From the NCBI GenBank assembly GCA_030272585.1, contig BSYQ01000012.1, positions 3,286,001-3,350,000 on the forward strand: a DNA stretch of 64,000 bases, given 5' to 3'. Shown piece by piece: positions 44,910-56,536 of this stretch. The position numbers were made by a program, and so were the translations under genes. Position 1 is the first letter of the stretch. Every line of letters begins with the position of its first letter. This DNA is from Bryopsis sp. KO-2023 (lineage: Eukaryota > Chlorophyta > Ulvophyceae > Bryopsidales > Bryopsidaceae). The notes under the pieces are model-generated. The model was not told where the DNA came from. It saw only the letters and a program-made list of their open reading frames with translations, and did not search any database.

Positions 44910-46490
44910 ATGGAAGGAATGAAGAATTTGGAATGTTCGTTGTGGAAAGAGCTCGATTCGGAAGGCTTCTGTGTCGTTGATGGTGTGATTCCAGAAGAGC
45001 AATGTCGAGACCTCAGGGACAGCATCGTCAGAAAAATGGTAGAAGCTGGTGAGAAATTCAAGGTTCAATTTTGATTGGTTGTGGTTACTATTAGCAGAAT
45101 TCAACATTTCAATGCACATGGTGTCAAGTTGATCAGCTAATAATCATCTATTTGTATTTATAATAAAACCTTACTGTCTTTTTCTTCCCACTATCCAGGA
45201 TATACACACAAAAAATACAGTAAGGTATTGTCAAACCCCCATGTGCATCCAGCTGTTTGCATGCATTATTCACTTTTTGGTTATGTATTTTTTGGCTGGT
45301 AGGGTGGCAAAATCCAGTGAGCGGAAAATGGGAGGCACCACCAAGCATCCATGGAATTTATCAAGATTATGGTGTCGGGCATTTGGAAGAAGTCTGGGCT
45401 GTTCGAAAAGCTTGCAAGAAAATGTTTGCATCTCTGTGGGGCACCGAGGATTTGCTGTGCAGTTTTGACGGTTTGTCGTTTTTGCCAGTCGGAGTTCGAT
45501 GGCCTAATGTGACAGCAGCTTGGTATCATATTGATCAAGGAAGCAGCAAAAAGGGTCTCAGGTGCATCCAAGGTGATTATTTTGTTTTTGAAAGAAATAA
45601 ACTGCAAAAATGAAGTGAGCAAAAATGTGGAAGGAAAAAACCTGAAAAAATCCATCTGGCCTGTGTCACTCATTTACATCAGCTTCAGTGCGTATATTCA
45701 GTGTTTGTTAATTACTTAATCAATTGTTTCTTAGTACTATTATTTAGAGTTGATTGTGTTATTGATTTGGGCGTATGCAATGACTTAAGAAAAGAAACCG
45801 CAAGATCAACAGTGAAAGGTCCATTTCATCAATTGAAGAAAAAAAAAGGAAAAGCAATGGGTTATATTTGTTTGTTTTTTCCCTGAAGATTTTTGACTCT
45901 TGTACAAATAGATCCCGCTGCCCCCCATTTCTTATTTATTTTTTTTCTTCTATAATGCAGGTTTACTGACTCTGAACGAAATGCAAGACACTGATGCAAC
46001 ATTTTCCATTTTCCCTGGAACGCACTCCCATCACGAACAGTTCAGAGAGCTTTTTGGAAAATCTGTTGAACAAGCAGGTGATTTCGTTCCGATCGGCAAA
46101 AACTGGCCTTACCCAGTTTGTGCAAACATATGGGACTTCTACAATCAAAAAGGGCACACCCCCAAGAGAATCAAAGCAAATGCTGGAAGCATGATCTTAT
46201 GGGACAGTCGATGTGTGCATTCCAACCTTCCTCCAGTGAGGAGTCCCAGCGAAAACGAAAGATTGGTGGTGTATGTCTGCATGTTGCCGAAATCGTTGTG
46301 TTCTGAGGAGCATCTGGGCGAAAAAGTTGACTTGTTCGATCGGGGGGGAATGTCCAGTCATTGGCCCTACCCTGTTACACCGTTCAAAGTGTCGGAGAAA
46401 ACTGAGAATCTACAGAAAAAAGTGCTGCCCTCCGAACTCAATCGGTTGAAAAACGATCGGGAAGTTTGTAGTTTGGCAGGAATATCTTGA
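44910..46490 (+). CDS. Phytanoyl-CoA dioxygenase (PhyH)-like Fe(II)/2-oxoglutarate enzyme
   Basis: Exons 44910-45048, 45303-45572 and 45961-46490 have matching phase-1 junctions (939 nt, 312 residues). The protein starts with the usual short helix and strand of the family (LDSEGFCVVDGVIPEEQ). It then shows the complete iron and co-substrate triad: H122 and D124 in AWYHIDQG, H223 in DSRCVHSN, and R237 in SENERLVVY for 2-oxoglutarate. Members hydroxylate or halogenate small molecules or lipids; the substrate here cannot be predicted. There is no signal peptide and no obvious peroxisomal targeting signal (C-terminus AGIS). All residues needed for catalysis are present, so the gene appears functional. 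It is the last intact gene before arm 2. Confidence 0.85.
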
Positions 46491-47470
46491 TATTTTTCCA
46501 GTTCTTTTGCTCCTTTTTTTTGTTCTTTCGAAAGTAGTGCGTGTCTTTTTTGGAGGGGGAGGGGACAACACCGTAGAGCTGTTTAGGTATAGGGTTTTGC
46601 AGGTCAACTCTGTTCATTTTAGTTTGATTGCAGCTACATTGGGTTGAAAATTCGACATAACCAGGAATCTGTAGTAGTTGGGTTAATGCAGAGATGGTGA
46701 TGGTTGTTTTCGACTACTCTCTAGACTTCAGTGTCAGAAGGGCACATGCACTTTGGCTCTTTCTTTTTGTTTTTGAACTGAAAGTTGGGGTTCATTGGTT
46801 GATACAGGAATAGATGCTTGGATTAAGATATTCATGTCACGATGGCAGACTTGACCAAGGGATAGGAAGTAGGTTAGTTGGGTTCAAAAAAAAGTAAAAC
46901 ATTTTGTCACATTAGCCATGAACTTTCACCACAATCAGGTTCACCTCAATTTGGGATTTTGATAGAGTCATGATGTTCAGCTGGTAATTCCCCTCTGTAA
47001 TGATTTCTGCCTCCAGTCTTCAGTAATTACTACACCACTTTTGGAACCATCAAATCGATTTTTTGCTTAAAATCTGTTGGACGGCAACAAGCGAATTTGT
47101 CAGGGTACGGGGGTGTTGAATTCACATTTTTACAGTAAAAAGTAAAAAAACCCTGTTCCAACCAACGCCCCATCAAATACCACAACCAAGAGTCCCAACT
47201 GTACAAACTGCACAGCAACTACCCAACTGGATTAGTCCTTTCCACAAACATCAAATCCTCAGCACTGGTACTCAATAATTCCCAATAATGTAATTCATTG
47301 AATTTGTCAGAAAAAAGGGGGGTTTCTTGTGTTCCTGAACGATTTTAAGAAAGTTGAATTCAACACCACCAAATGATGCAGCACTGCCATGTGTGAAGTC
47401 TGAACACCTCGTGTGTGGAAAAATCGGAAATTACGTATATCGTTTCTGCTCAGCTTTCATGCATCATTGT
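46491..47470. other. 3' flank of the PhyH-like gene up to arm 2
   Basis: No gene recognised. It probably contains the 3' untranslated region of the PhyH-like gene and plain intergenic DNA. Confidence 0.5.
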
Positions 47471-47481
47471 CGTGAACTCCC

Positions 47482-47829
47482 TTCAGTCCGAATGCCATTA
47501 GTCCGAATGCGTGTCAGTCCGAATGCCGTAAGTCCGAATGTCGCAAGTCCGAACGCCATCAGACCGAATGCTGTTACTCCGAAAATTTTAAAAAGTGTTG
47601 ATTTTCCACGTCGTCAAGTCCGCGCTTCGGCGACACACTTCTTGCTCCGCACGGCATCAGCGGCACGACGAAGTCTTGCTTGACCTGCTCCCGCCGCTGC
47701 TTTCCGTCGTCCCCCACCACCACCAAGGCGCCTGGCGAAACGTCGAAATCCTGCGTCGGGCATCGCGCTCGCCCCGCGTGACACTCCTGCCCTCTGCGGG
47801 ACGCAGAGCTTCGTAGGGTAATTCCTTAA
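47482..47829 (+). repeat. Inner terminal repeat of arm 2
   Basis: Mirror of 17899-18246, with the same deletions that break the internal reading frame. It starts with the AGTCCGAATG iterons right at the spacer boundary. Confidence 0.85.
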
Positions 47830-48133
47830 ATGCTTTTCGTAACGACAAAGTGAGGACCCCCTTGCTGCCGTTGGCGTGCGTGCGTATGTAGCTTTGATGC
47901 ACGACACGGACGCTGGGAGGGTTGGCTGGCCTTTCTTGTGAGGTTCGTTCGGCTGAATCACAGCTATGTCGTCAGGTGGTGTGGATGGAAAGTGGCGCAG
48001 CGTCCAGGGACTATCAGAACACTGTGATGCACGCTGTGTCTAGAGTTCTTGGCTCTTCTAGGTTTCTTTCGAAGGAGGAGGTGTATCCAGTGTGTTTTTC
48101 TTTGGAATTGCAGTTTATCATGTTTGTTTTTAG

Positions 48134-51100
48134 ATGATCCTATTGGGGTTGGCATTGACCATAGGGCATCTGTTGGAATGGAAGAAAATATGATGGATAC
48201 CAGAAGCAGCTGCTGCGATGTTATTGGGGGTGCTCCTGGGCTGGGTGGCAAAAACGACAGGAAAAGACGAAACTTTTCAAGATTGGCTATCTTTTAAGGT
48301 TCGTCAGGCGACCCATGTCAAAACAAATCAATAATTTGATGCAAACTAGATCAAGGTTTTATTTTTGGTATAAAAGACGATAACTTTGCTGTGTTTTATT
48401 ATCATTTTGTCGGGGGGAAAATATCAGTTTTGAGAAACGGCCGAAGAAATTTCAGGATTTTCATGATGCCTAGTTTGAGGCGTCTTGATGTCTTTCCGTT
48501 ACATATTGCTTTTTGTTTAAAGGTTTTTCCCTGAGAGTGGCTTTTTTGTTTGTTTTTTTCGCTTTTTGGTTGTTTTGATCTTGAATTCAAAATTTTGCAG
48601 GGTTATTTCTTCTACTTTGCACTTCTGCCACCGATTATATTTGAAGCTGGCTACTCACTGGATGTCAAACCGAGAGGAGGGTGTTCCAGGTTTTTTTTTT
48701 TAATAAATAATTCCTGAGATGAGCCGACAGTAAAATCGATACCATTCTCATCCCATAGTTTTGACCAAAATATAAAGAACTATGATGAGGGGAATAAAAA
48801 AGTGGAAGCCTGAGAGTTTGTGAATACTTTCCTTAGGGATGAGCCAAAAAAAAAGCATCAAGGTTGACCGATCTTATAAAATTATTTTTTCTTGATGTGG
48901 ATTTTTGCCTCTGCTTTTGCAGGTTGGAATACTAGAGGATTCCAAGAACCCCCCCCCCCCCAAAAAAAAAAAAGAAAAAAAGAAAGAAAAAACACCAACA
49001 ATAGACATTGGAATGAAAAATAAGGTGATCTGTATGTGTGTGTGTGTATTCAACAGGTTCCTCCAAAATGCTGGTGCCATCTGTGCTTATGCATTTATTG
49101 GAACCGCCATGTCCACAATCTTGATTGGCTTCACGATGTGAGCACTCCGTCCCCCCTAAATAAATATAATTCAATAAATTTTAATGTATATATGCACAGC
49201 TTTTATTATTTTGAATTAGCTTTTTACATTTTGCCTCTGGTTGGCTGATTTCGCTGCACTTTTTCTTTTTAAATCGTCCCAGTCTTGCGCACATCTGTAA
49301 AGAAAAAAAAAAATCTGTTTTCTTTTCTTTGAAATATGTTTAATTTGTTGGAACCGATCGTAGGTGGGCAGCCGGAGCAATGGGGTTTTGTTTTGCTTTT
49401 ACTTTCTTGGAATCCCTCATATTCGGAGCCGTGATCAGTGCTACAGACCCGGTCAGTTCTCCGCACTTGAAAACTGAAAACTGAGTTTCAAGTTTTAAAC
49501 TTACATTTGATTGTTGGGATGTCGACTAGCAGTTGAGGTGGGTTTTTTTTTGTTTCTTTGAACCGACTCTTCTTGCTGCCTTTTTTGCAATGTTTCGCTG
49601 TTAATTTTTAGTCAATTTTGTTTTTTTTGGGGGGGTGTATGAATGGACAGGTGTCGGTGCTATCAGTGTTTCAAAGACTCCAAGCCCACCCAGATTTGTA
49701 CACCTTGGTTTTCGGAGAGTCCATCTTCAATGATGCGGTGGCCATCGTTCTGTTTCGATCCTTGCTGACTTTCCTCAAAAAGGACGTCACTTTCAAGCTG
49801 GTCATGTTCGGAATGCTCACCTTTGTCGAAATTTTCGTCTGCTCCATGTTGATCTGCATTGCGTATGGCTTCATCGCTTCGCTGGCTTTCAAAACAGATG
49901 TGGTCAGAAACAAGCATTCCCCGGTGGAGGCCAGTCTGGTGGTCTTGCTGGCACGCTACAGTTTTTTCACTGCGGAAAGCCTGGGGTAGTCTGGTATTGT
50001 CGCAATCCTCTTCTGTGGAATGGTGAGTTTGCGATGCTTCGAATACACGATCGTCTTTTTTTTTTTTTTTTTAAATAGTAATAAGGGGGCGGGGAGGCAG
50101 CAGTGGTGAGGTTTCATCATGACACCCTTCTCATTAATCGAAAAACTTAAGAAAATTATTAAAAAAATGATTGTTGGGTTTTCTGTTTTTTTGGCTTTCC
50201 GGGCTTGTGTTTCGAAATGCTTCTGTGGCAATGTGTGCTTTAATTTAAAATGAAGTGGGTTTTTATAAAATTTATTATTTGTCCAAAATAGTAATGTTGG
50301 TTTTCTTTTGTTTCAGATGATGGCGAAATACACGAGGCCGAATTTGTCTCGAACTGCCGAGAATCGCAGCGTTGGGTTTTTCAAAATCCTGGCCTACATG
50401 TCAGAAACCTTTGTTTTCATTTACGTCGGAACCACGCTTTTCAACCATGAAGGCATGATGTGGGCTTTCCTAGTGAGTATTTTCTTGTTTTGTGTTGTAT
50501 ATTTCACAGAGGAAAGGTGGAGGTTCGAAAATAAAATAAACAAAAACAAAAATAGAATTCGCTCATTCTGGACATGTTGATGAAACAAATCGTAAAAAAA
50601 CCCAAAAAAACAAGGAGGTGCCAAAGAATCCGCACCAAAATGATAAAGGAAACGTTGATATTTTGTTATTTTTTTAAATGTTTTTGATATTTGTTCCTCT
50701 TTTCTTTTTGGACCCTGGTGATGTATATGTTTCTACAACCTGGCCGTTTTGTTTTGCCTTTTTCTCTGTTGAGGTGGTGAAATAAAAAAAATGAAAGAAT
50801 AAAGTAAGGAAAAATGAAAAAATGAAATAAAATGAAATAAAGTAAAATAAAATAAAATAAAAAATAAAGTAAGATATAAATAAAATTATTAAATTATTAA
50901 ATTAAAAAAAAAGAAATTATCAAATTATCAAAAAGAAAAGAGAGAGAGAGTCTGGAAACAGGAGGCACACCACCAAGTACCGTTTTCTTTTCAAAATGGC
51001 TGAAATTTTTTCATGTCTGTATTTTTCAATGAAAAATAATAAAAATATACACATGCCTTTTTTGTAAATTGATCAAATCCTTTTTTTGGAAAAGTTTAGG

Positions 51101-52339
51101 AAAAGAAGTAACTATCGTTATTGTATAATGGAATGTTCTTTTTTTCCTGATCTGCTCCTCCTCCAAAAAAGATCAGTGGTGCACTCATCTGAATTTTTAT
51201 TTTTTTCAAGTAACTTTTATTCTTAGTTTGGATGAAAGAGGGGAGGCACAAAAACACTGTGGATTTTGTTTATGAATATCTCATATTTTTTGGTTCCTCT
51301 TTGCTTGCAGGTATTTTTGACATTGGTGTTTTTTATCGTTTTTATTACTGTGGTGGTGAACGGGGGAGCCACCACTTGGTTGCTTGAACGATTTGACCTT
51401 CGATGCTCGGAGCCCGCTTACTCAACATTGCTGGAAGGGATCGAAACCGCAGGATCTCCATCCCAATCAGGTTTAAAATTAAAAAAAGGAAAAAAGAAAA
51501 AGCCCTCTCCCCTAACAATAAAACTCTTTTTGGTTTGGGGGGGGGGGGGGGGGGCGCATGGAGGAAGAGGTGTTTTTTTCTTGAAAAAAAAGCAAACAGA
51601 GTTTTAGAATTGACATCGTTTTTCCCTTTTTACTTGCACACATGATTCATTCAGGAACCTCCTCTGTGCAAATCGGCAATAAACACATTCAATAATAAAG
51701 CATTATCCACACCCGCACTCCCTTTTTAGTAGAAATGCACATTTCGATTTGAAAGGGTTTCTGTTTGCTGATGCAGGCAGCCCGAACAGCGCCAAAGAGA
51801 GCTCTGGTGGGGGAATTCTGGGGAAAATTTGAGGAATGAACCGAACGGGCATATCTAGCCGACTGCAAGATATCGATGACAGATTTTTGTCGAGATTTTT
51901 CATACCTGATGGGATGGAGCTAGTCCAGGTACGCTTCTTAACTCTAGTATATAATTCTGGAGGCGACGGAATGTTATTCTGAATGTTTTGTGGTAAGCAG
52001 GGTATTTTATTAATCCACTCATTATAGAAGTCTTTCTTTCTTTCATTTCTTGTTTTTTTGGGGTGTGTGGGAAGGTTCTTCTTTCCAACAATTTCTGGGG
52101 CCATATCCAGAAGATGGTGGTGGTCTTTTTTTTTCAGTGTTTTTTCTTGGATCCGATTTCCTTGTTTTTTTTCCCTTCCATAGACCGCTTCTGGGGAGGG
52201 CGATCACCCCATGTCTGGAAGTTCTCCAGCTGACCGTACGCCGAGGTCTCCACCAATGACCACACTGAGGGCTCTTCCCAATCCAACCACACACCCAACC
52301 CCCAATCCTGATGAGTGGATGATGAGTCATCCGACTTAA
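48134..52339 (+). pseudogene. Na+/H+ exchanger (NHE/NHX type) with three in-frame stops, arm 2
   Basis: Nine exons, 48134-48298, 48601-48689, 49057-49137, 49364-49451, 49651-50022, 50317-50472, 51311-51470, 51777-51928 and 52184-52339, have perfect GT-AG borders and continuous phase. They encode a cation/proton antiporter: YFFYFALLPPIIFEAGYSL, NAGAICAYAFIGT, FLESLIFGAVISATDP (the ion-site TDP), LVFGESIFNDAVAIVLFR (the ND motif), SGIVAILFCGM and ETFVFIYVGTTLF. Organellar NHE6/8 and plant NHX5/6 proteins are the nearest type. Three nonsense codons interrupt an otherwise open frame: TGA at 48191, TAG at 49987 and TGA at 51830. There is no frameshift and no splice-site loss. The first start codon is uncertain. 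Unless the stops are read through, the product would end after 19 residues. Confidence 0.85.
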
Positions 52340-52959
52340 GGAAAACAAAATCGAGGAAGGGGGGGTGGGCGGGTTCCCCCTATCTGGATTCTAGAATTGG
52401 ACCAATGCCCAACTGTTGGAGTTGAAGCGTTACTTGTCGATGAATGGTTAGATCGATGGTGGAGAAGAAACATTGGGGGATGCGGAAGGGAGGGTTAGAT
52501 ATTTGGAAAAAGAAAAGGGCATTTTGTTTTCTTCTCCTACTCATCGATGGCCCAAGGTAAGATTTTCGGTCATGCATAACCACCCCCCATTTTCTTGTTA
52601 GATATTATAGGTGGGGGTGCTTCAAAATACTTCAATGTGTGGATGCATCAGGAGAGAAATTAATTCACCATTCTTTTCGCCTGTCGTGTTACGCATCCAT
52701 CGTCCAAAACATTAGTCATGTGTCTACTGCATTGGAATTTTGAGCAGCAATGGGGGGGGGGGAATTTAAATAATCCATCTGAAAGACATCCCAGATGGAT
52801 TGATTTTCATTTTGATGGAAAGGAAGACGTGCATTTGTTTTTTTTTCCATGTGCTAAATGGTTTGATTTTTTGCGTGTGTGTGGTGGTGGTTTATGGAAC
52901 CTTTTTATTGTTTATCGCAGTATGAAGCCTGGAAGATGCATTGACTTGTGAAACACGGG

Positions 52960-53619
52960 AAACCGAAGCTGTTTTAAAGGCAGATCTCGATTGAGAATCG
53001 TACCAAGAGCAAAACGGAGCCGAACTCCAGAAAAGAATCGAAGCGGCGATGAAAGTGAGCATTTCTCTTGTTCTTTTTTCTTTTGCTATTAAGATCCAAA
53101 CCCGTTAATATTGTTGTAAGTTTTTTCCTTGCTTACAGAAAAAAAGAAACTATTTTTCCTGCTTGACTGGTTGAAAAAAAAGTGAAAAAAAAAAAGTTCC
53201 TGTGGGAAGGACTCTGCTTGGTTGATTTATCGAAGTTAAAAAAAAATCGAAGTTAAAAAAAAACGTTGTTAAATCTAAAACAACAAAACAAGTGCAAGAA
53301 TCGATATGTGCCATATTAGATTACATGTAATATATTTTGATGCTGATTTCCGTGATTCTGACAGGTGCTGGTTTTTCGAAAACATCAAAGAGTCTGGTGT
53401 GTTCAGGAGCATTCGGCATTGCTGGAGGAAAAGACGAAAATGAGGTTGGAATTGAAGTCTTGGCTTGACGAGAAGACCAGGGTGGAAGAGAGAATCCAAA
53501 AATCGAATCCGTTGTTGTCGAACTTGGCAGAAGAGTGCAGGGAAGCGCTGAGCAGCATTCGATCGACCAAAGAAAAGGCTGTGAAAGACGAGAAATACAG
53601 CTTGCAAGCATTGGAAAAG
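52960..53619 (+). pseudogene. Coiled-coil protein exons with premature stop, arm 2
   Basis: Mirror of 12110-12769, with exons about 52960-53054 and 53365-53619. The same in-frame TGA occurs in the first exon. It lies 0.6 kb downstream of the NHE pseudogene on the same strand but is not obviously part of it. Confidence 0.5.
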
Positions 53620-53893
53620 GTGTATAAAGGAGCTGTATTAAGACATGTACAATTTTCCAGAAGGGGGGGGACGATGAACAGGTCTTGAATCTTCTTTTAT
53701 GATGTTTTTGAGGTTTAAAAAACTTAAAAAGCGTGAAAAACCCTGAAGAAATTGTGTTCTGCAGTTTCAGTTCCAGATTCTTTTTTTCCTTCCCAAGAAT
53801 GAAAAACGTATCTCTGAAATTGCACCGTGAAAAAAGAACAGTAGTAGATGAAGGTGGAAAAAACTGATCACTTAATCGTTGTTGTTTTTCCAA

Positions 53894-54011
53894 CTGAGCG
53901 GTGGGTGCTTTCCTTTTCCTTTTTTTTCCTTTTTTCCTTTTGCGCATGGTAAGAGTTGTAAGATTGATTGGTGGAAAAACTGAAGTGGGAAATTCCTTCT
54001 TTTGTAGCATG
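53894..54011 (-). repeat. Short interspersed repeat, arm 2 copy of 11718-11835
   Basis: Same sequence as 11718-11835 in reverse. With 56416-56536 it forms the internal inverted pair of arm 2. Confidence 0.75.
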
Positions 54012-55379
54012 ATTTTGTAGGCTTAGAAAGTTCTTATTTTGGAACTCCGACATTCAAAAGTCTAATTAAAAAAAATCAAACACACGAATCAATGTATCCT
54101 CAACTGCCAATTCACAAGTTGACACCTTTTTCGAGACCTAAAAAAAAAAAAAAAAAGAATGGACAAGAGAATAATCATTCTACAAAAAATTATGCACTCC
54201 TTTTTGCACCTTCGTAACGATTTGAAGCATAAGTCGTTACAAGTTCAGAGGTTCACACATAGAAATGAAATAAATAAATAAAACCAAGACAAGAAAAAAA
54301 CGAAAACAAACCAACAAAAAAAGAAAAAAATATCACCTCTTTGGTATGTCCTGGTGTGAGGTTTTTGTTTTTCACACCTGGTAGGATTGCTGAGAGATTT
54401 TCAGTTTGAGAGATTTTCAGTTCGAAGAGAATCGGTGGCACTCCCAACACATCCTCATCAATAATATCGCTCTGCACAACAAGTATGGGTCCGACTCTGG
54501 CACAAAAAATAGAAGGATAAAAAAATCAGCTTTGGTTCATGAACAGGTAATGGGCTGCATACAACAAGCTTCTATTACCGTGGAACGATTTAGTGGGTCC
54601 CTCTGTCTGCCTCCACAAACCAATGCCTGTCTGAACAATTCACCAAAAAATCCAGAATAAACAACCAAAAAATAGCAAGAAAAAGAGAGACAATGTGGGA
54701 AAAGGGGGGAAGGGGACGGACCACAAATGTTGCAATTAAGCAGCCAAAATATTATATGTATTATATAATAGTATCATTTTTCTTTATTAAATGATCAGTA
54801 TGAATAAAAATATAAAATAATATAATAATAATAATATAATATAATATAATATATTTCCCACCTTTCCTAACAATAATATAAATAAGAAACTGACTTCCGA
54901 GACAAAAAAAGGGACGCTAGTGGTCCTCTTTAATCTCCATTCATCTTGATTCATTATTATGATGATTATGAACTTACTAGTTTTATTTCTCCTGAGGGAA
55001 TTCACTGACGGGCGGCTCAAGCTCGTCAGCCAGCTCTGTGCCATCTGAACTGAGGGCCCCGTATAAGACGACAGTAGAAAGAACAAGAAAAACACGAATA
55101 TGGAAAAAAACCTTGACAGAATCAAATTCCATTATTATCATAGAAAAATGCATCCTGAGGAAATACCCCTTCAAAATAATTTCAACGAAAAATCAATTCG
55201 ACATCAAAGTTTTAGACACAGAGAACAATGCAACCGAACGACTCTGCTTGCTTTGAGAAAAAACGTTGGGAAAAATATATACATATATCAGTTGAATCAT
55301 AAAAACTCAATAAGAGCAATTCAGCCACCACCGCCCCCTGGAAGAATAAAATAAATAAAATTCATTTGTCTGTGATTTG
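54012..55379. other. Arm 2 stretch without a recognised gene
   Basis: Mirror of about 10350-11717. AT-rich, with the TATAT/ATTAT microsatellite at about 54805-54850. No gene could be supported. Confidence 0.4.
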
Positions 55380-55905
55380 TGGCGATATATCTTCAAGATC
55401 CTCCTCAAGGGTAAAGACCATCGGCAAGGATGTCAATGTTGAGAAGATCTCCCAACAAACCCCTGTGTTCACTGGTGCTGATCTCCAGAATTTGATGAAC
55501 AAGGCAGCTATTTTGGCGGCCCGCCGAAACCTCAAGGAAATCTCCTGAGGAAGAAATTGCGGACGCTCTCGAAAGGATTGTTGCTGGTACTGAGAAGAAT
55601 CAGACTGTCATGTCTGACAATAAGAGGAAGCTGGTTGCATACAACGAGGCTGGACATGCCCTTATGCGTGCATTGATGCCAGAGTACGACCCAGTCACCA
55701 AGATTTTCTTCGTTCGCTGAGGAGCTGTTGGAGGATTGACTTTCTTTGCTGAGAGGCTTGAATCAGGACTGTACAGTTGCTCCTCCTCGAGAACCAGATG
55801 GCTGTTGCTTTGGGAGGTTGCATTGCTGAGGAGTTCATCTTTGGCAATGATGACATCACCACCATGGATCATCTGGCGATTTCCAGCAGGTGGTATAATT
55901 CAACT
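55380..55905 (+). pseudogene. Broken chloroplast-type FtsH fragment, arm 2
   Basis: Mirror of 9824-10349 and identical in every lesion: NEAGH in place of HEAGH, the TGA before GAVGGLTFF, and the frameshifts. The frame can be followed on the + strand from VNVEKISQQTPVF to GNDDITT, where similarity stops. Confidence 0.85.
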
Positions 55906-56415
55906 GTTGAATTGTACCCCAGATCTGTTTTTCCCCTGTTCACTGACTACAACCATATAAAGTTGTGTGGTGTACAGTTGAATTATTCCACAGATTTGTT
56001 TTTTCCCTGTGTTCACTGACTGCAACCATATGTTGTGTGGTGTAGTCTGTTGTTTATGGAATATCATGTATTGACCCTGGTTAATTGCTGTTTTTCACAG
56101 GTAACCTGTACTGCCAGGTCTGCCCACAGGTGGCTGCCTGCCGGATCATACTCAGGGGTGAGGATGGGTCTGTTCTCAATTTCTTCAGCAGTTTGGGGAA
56201 TTTCAAAATTTTCCTGGAGATGTTGGAAAGTGAACGGAAGCAAAAAGAAATCGAAAACGAATTTAAATAATTTGAATAGTTTGAATTTGTTTTTTTCAAA
56301 ATCATCCCACAGGAGATGCTCCGCCTGACCCCTAGACCCAGTTTAATCTTGCTGTGGTGGTGGTGGTCTTTTTCACCAAACTTTTTTTTACCCCAAAAAG
56401 GACTTCCCAGAGCGA

Positions 56416-56536
56416 TCATGCTACAAAAGGAGGAATTTCCCACTTCAGTTTCTCCACCAATCAATCTTACAAATCTTACCATGCACAAAAGGAAAATAGG
56501 AGGAAAAAGAAAAGGAAAATGCACCCACCGCTCAGT
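56416..56536 (+). repeat. Short interspersed repeat, arm 2 copy of 9193-9313
   Basis: Same as 9193-9313 in reverse orientation. It is the partner of 53894-54011. Confidence 0.75.

Noticed and set aside
48134..52339. Reassigned TGA/TAG codons (alternative genetic code)
   Set aside because: The intact spacer genes use TAA, TAG and TGA as normal terminators and have no internal TGA, so the arm stops are best read as lesions.
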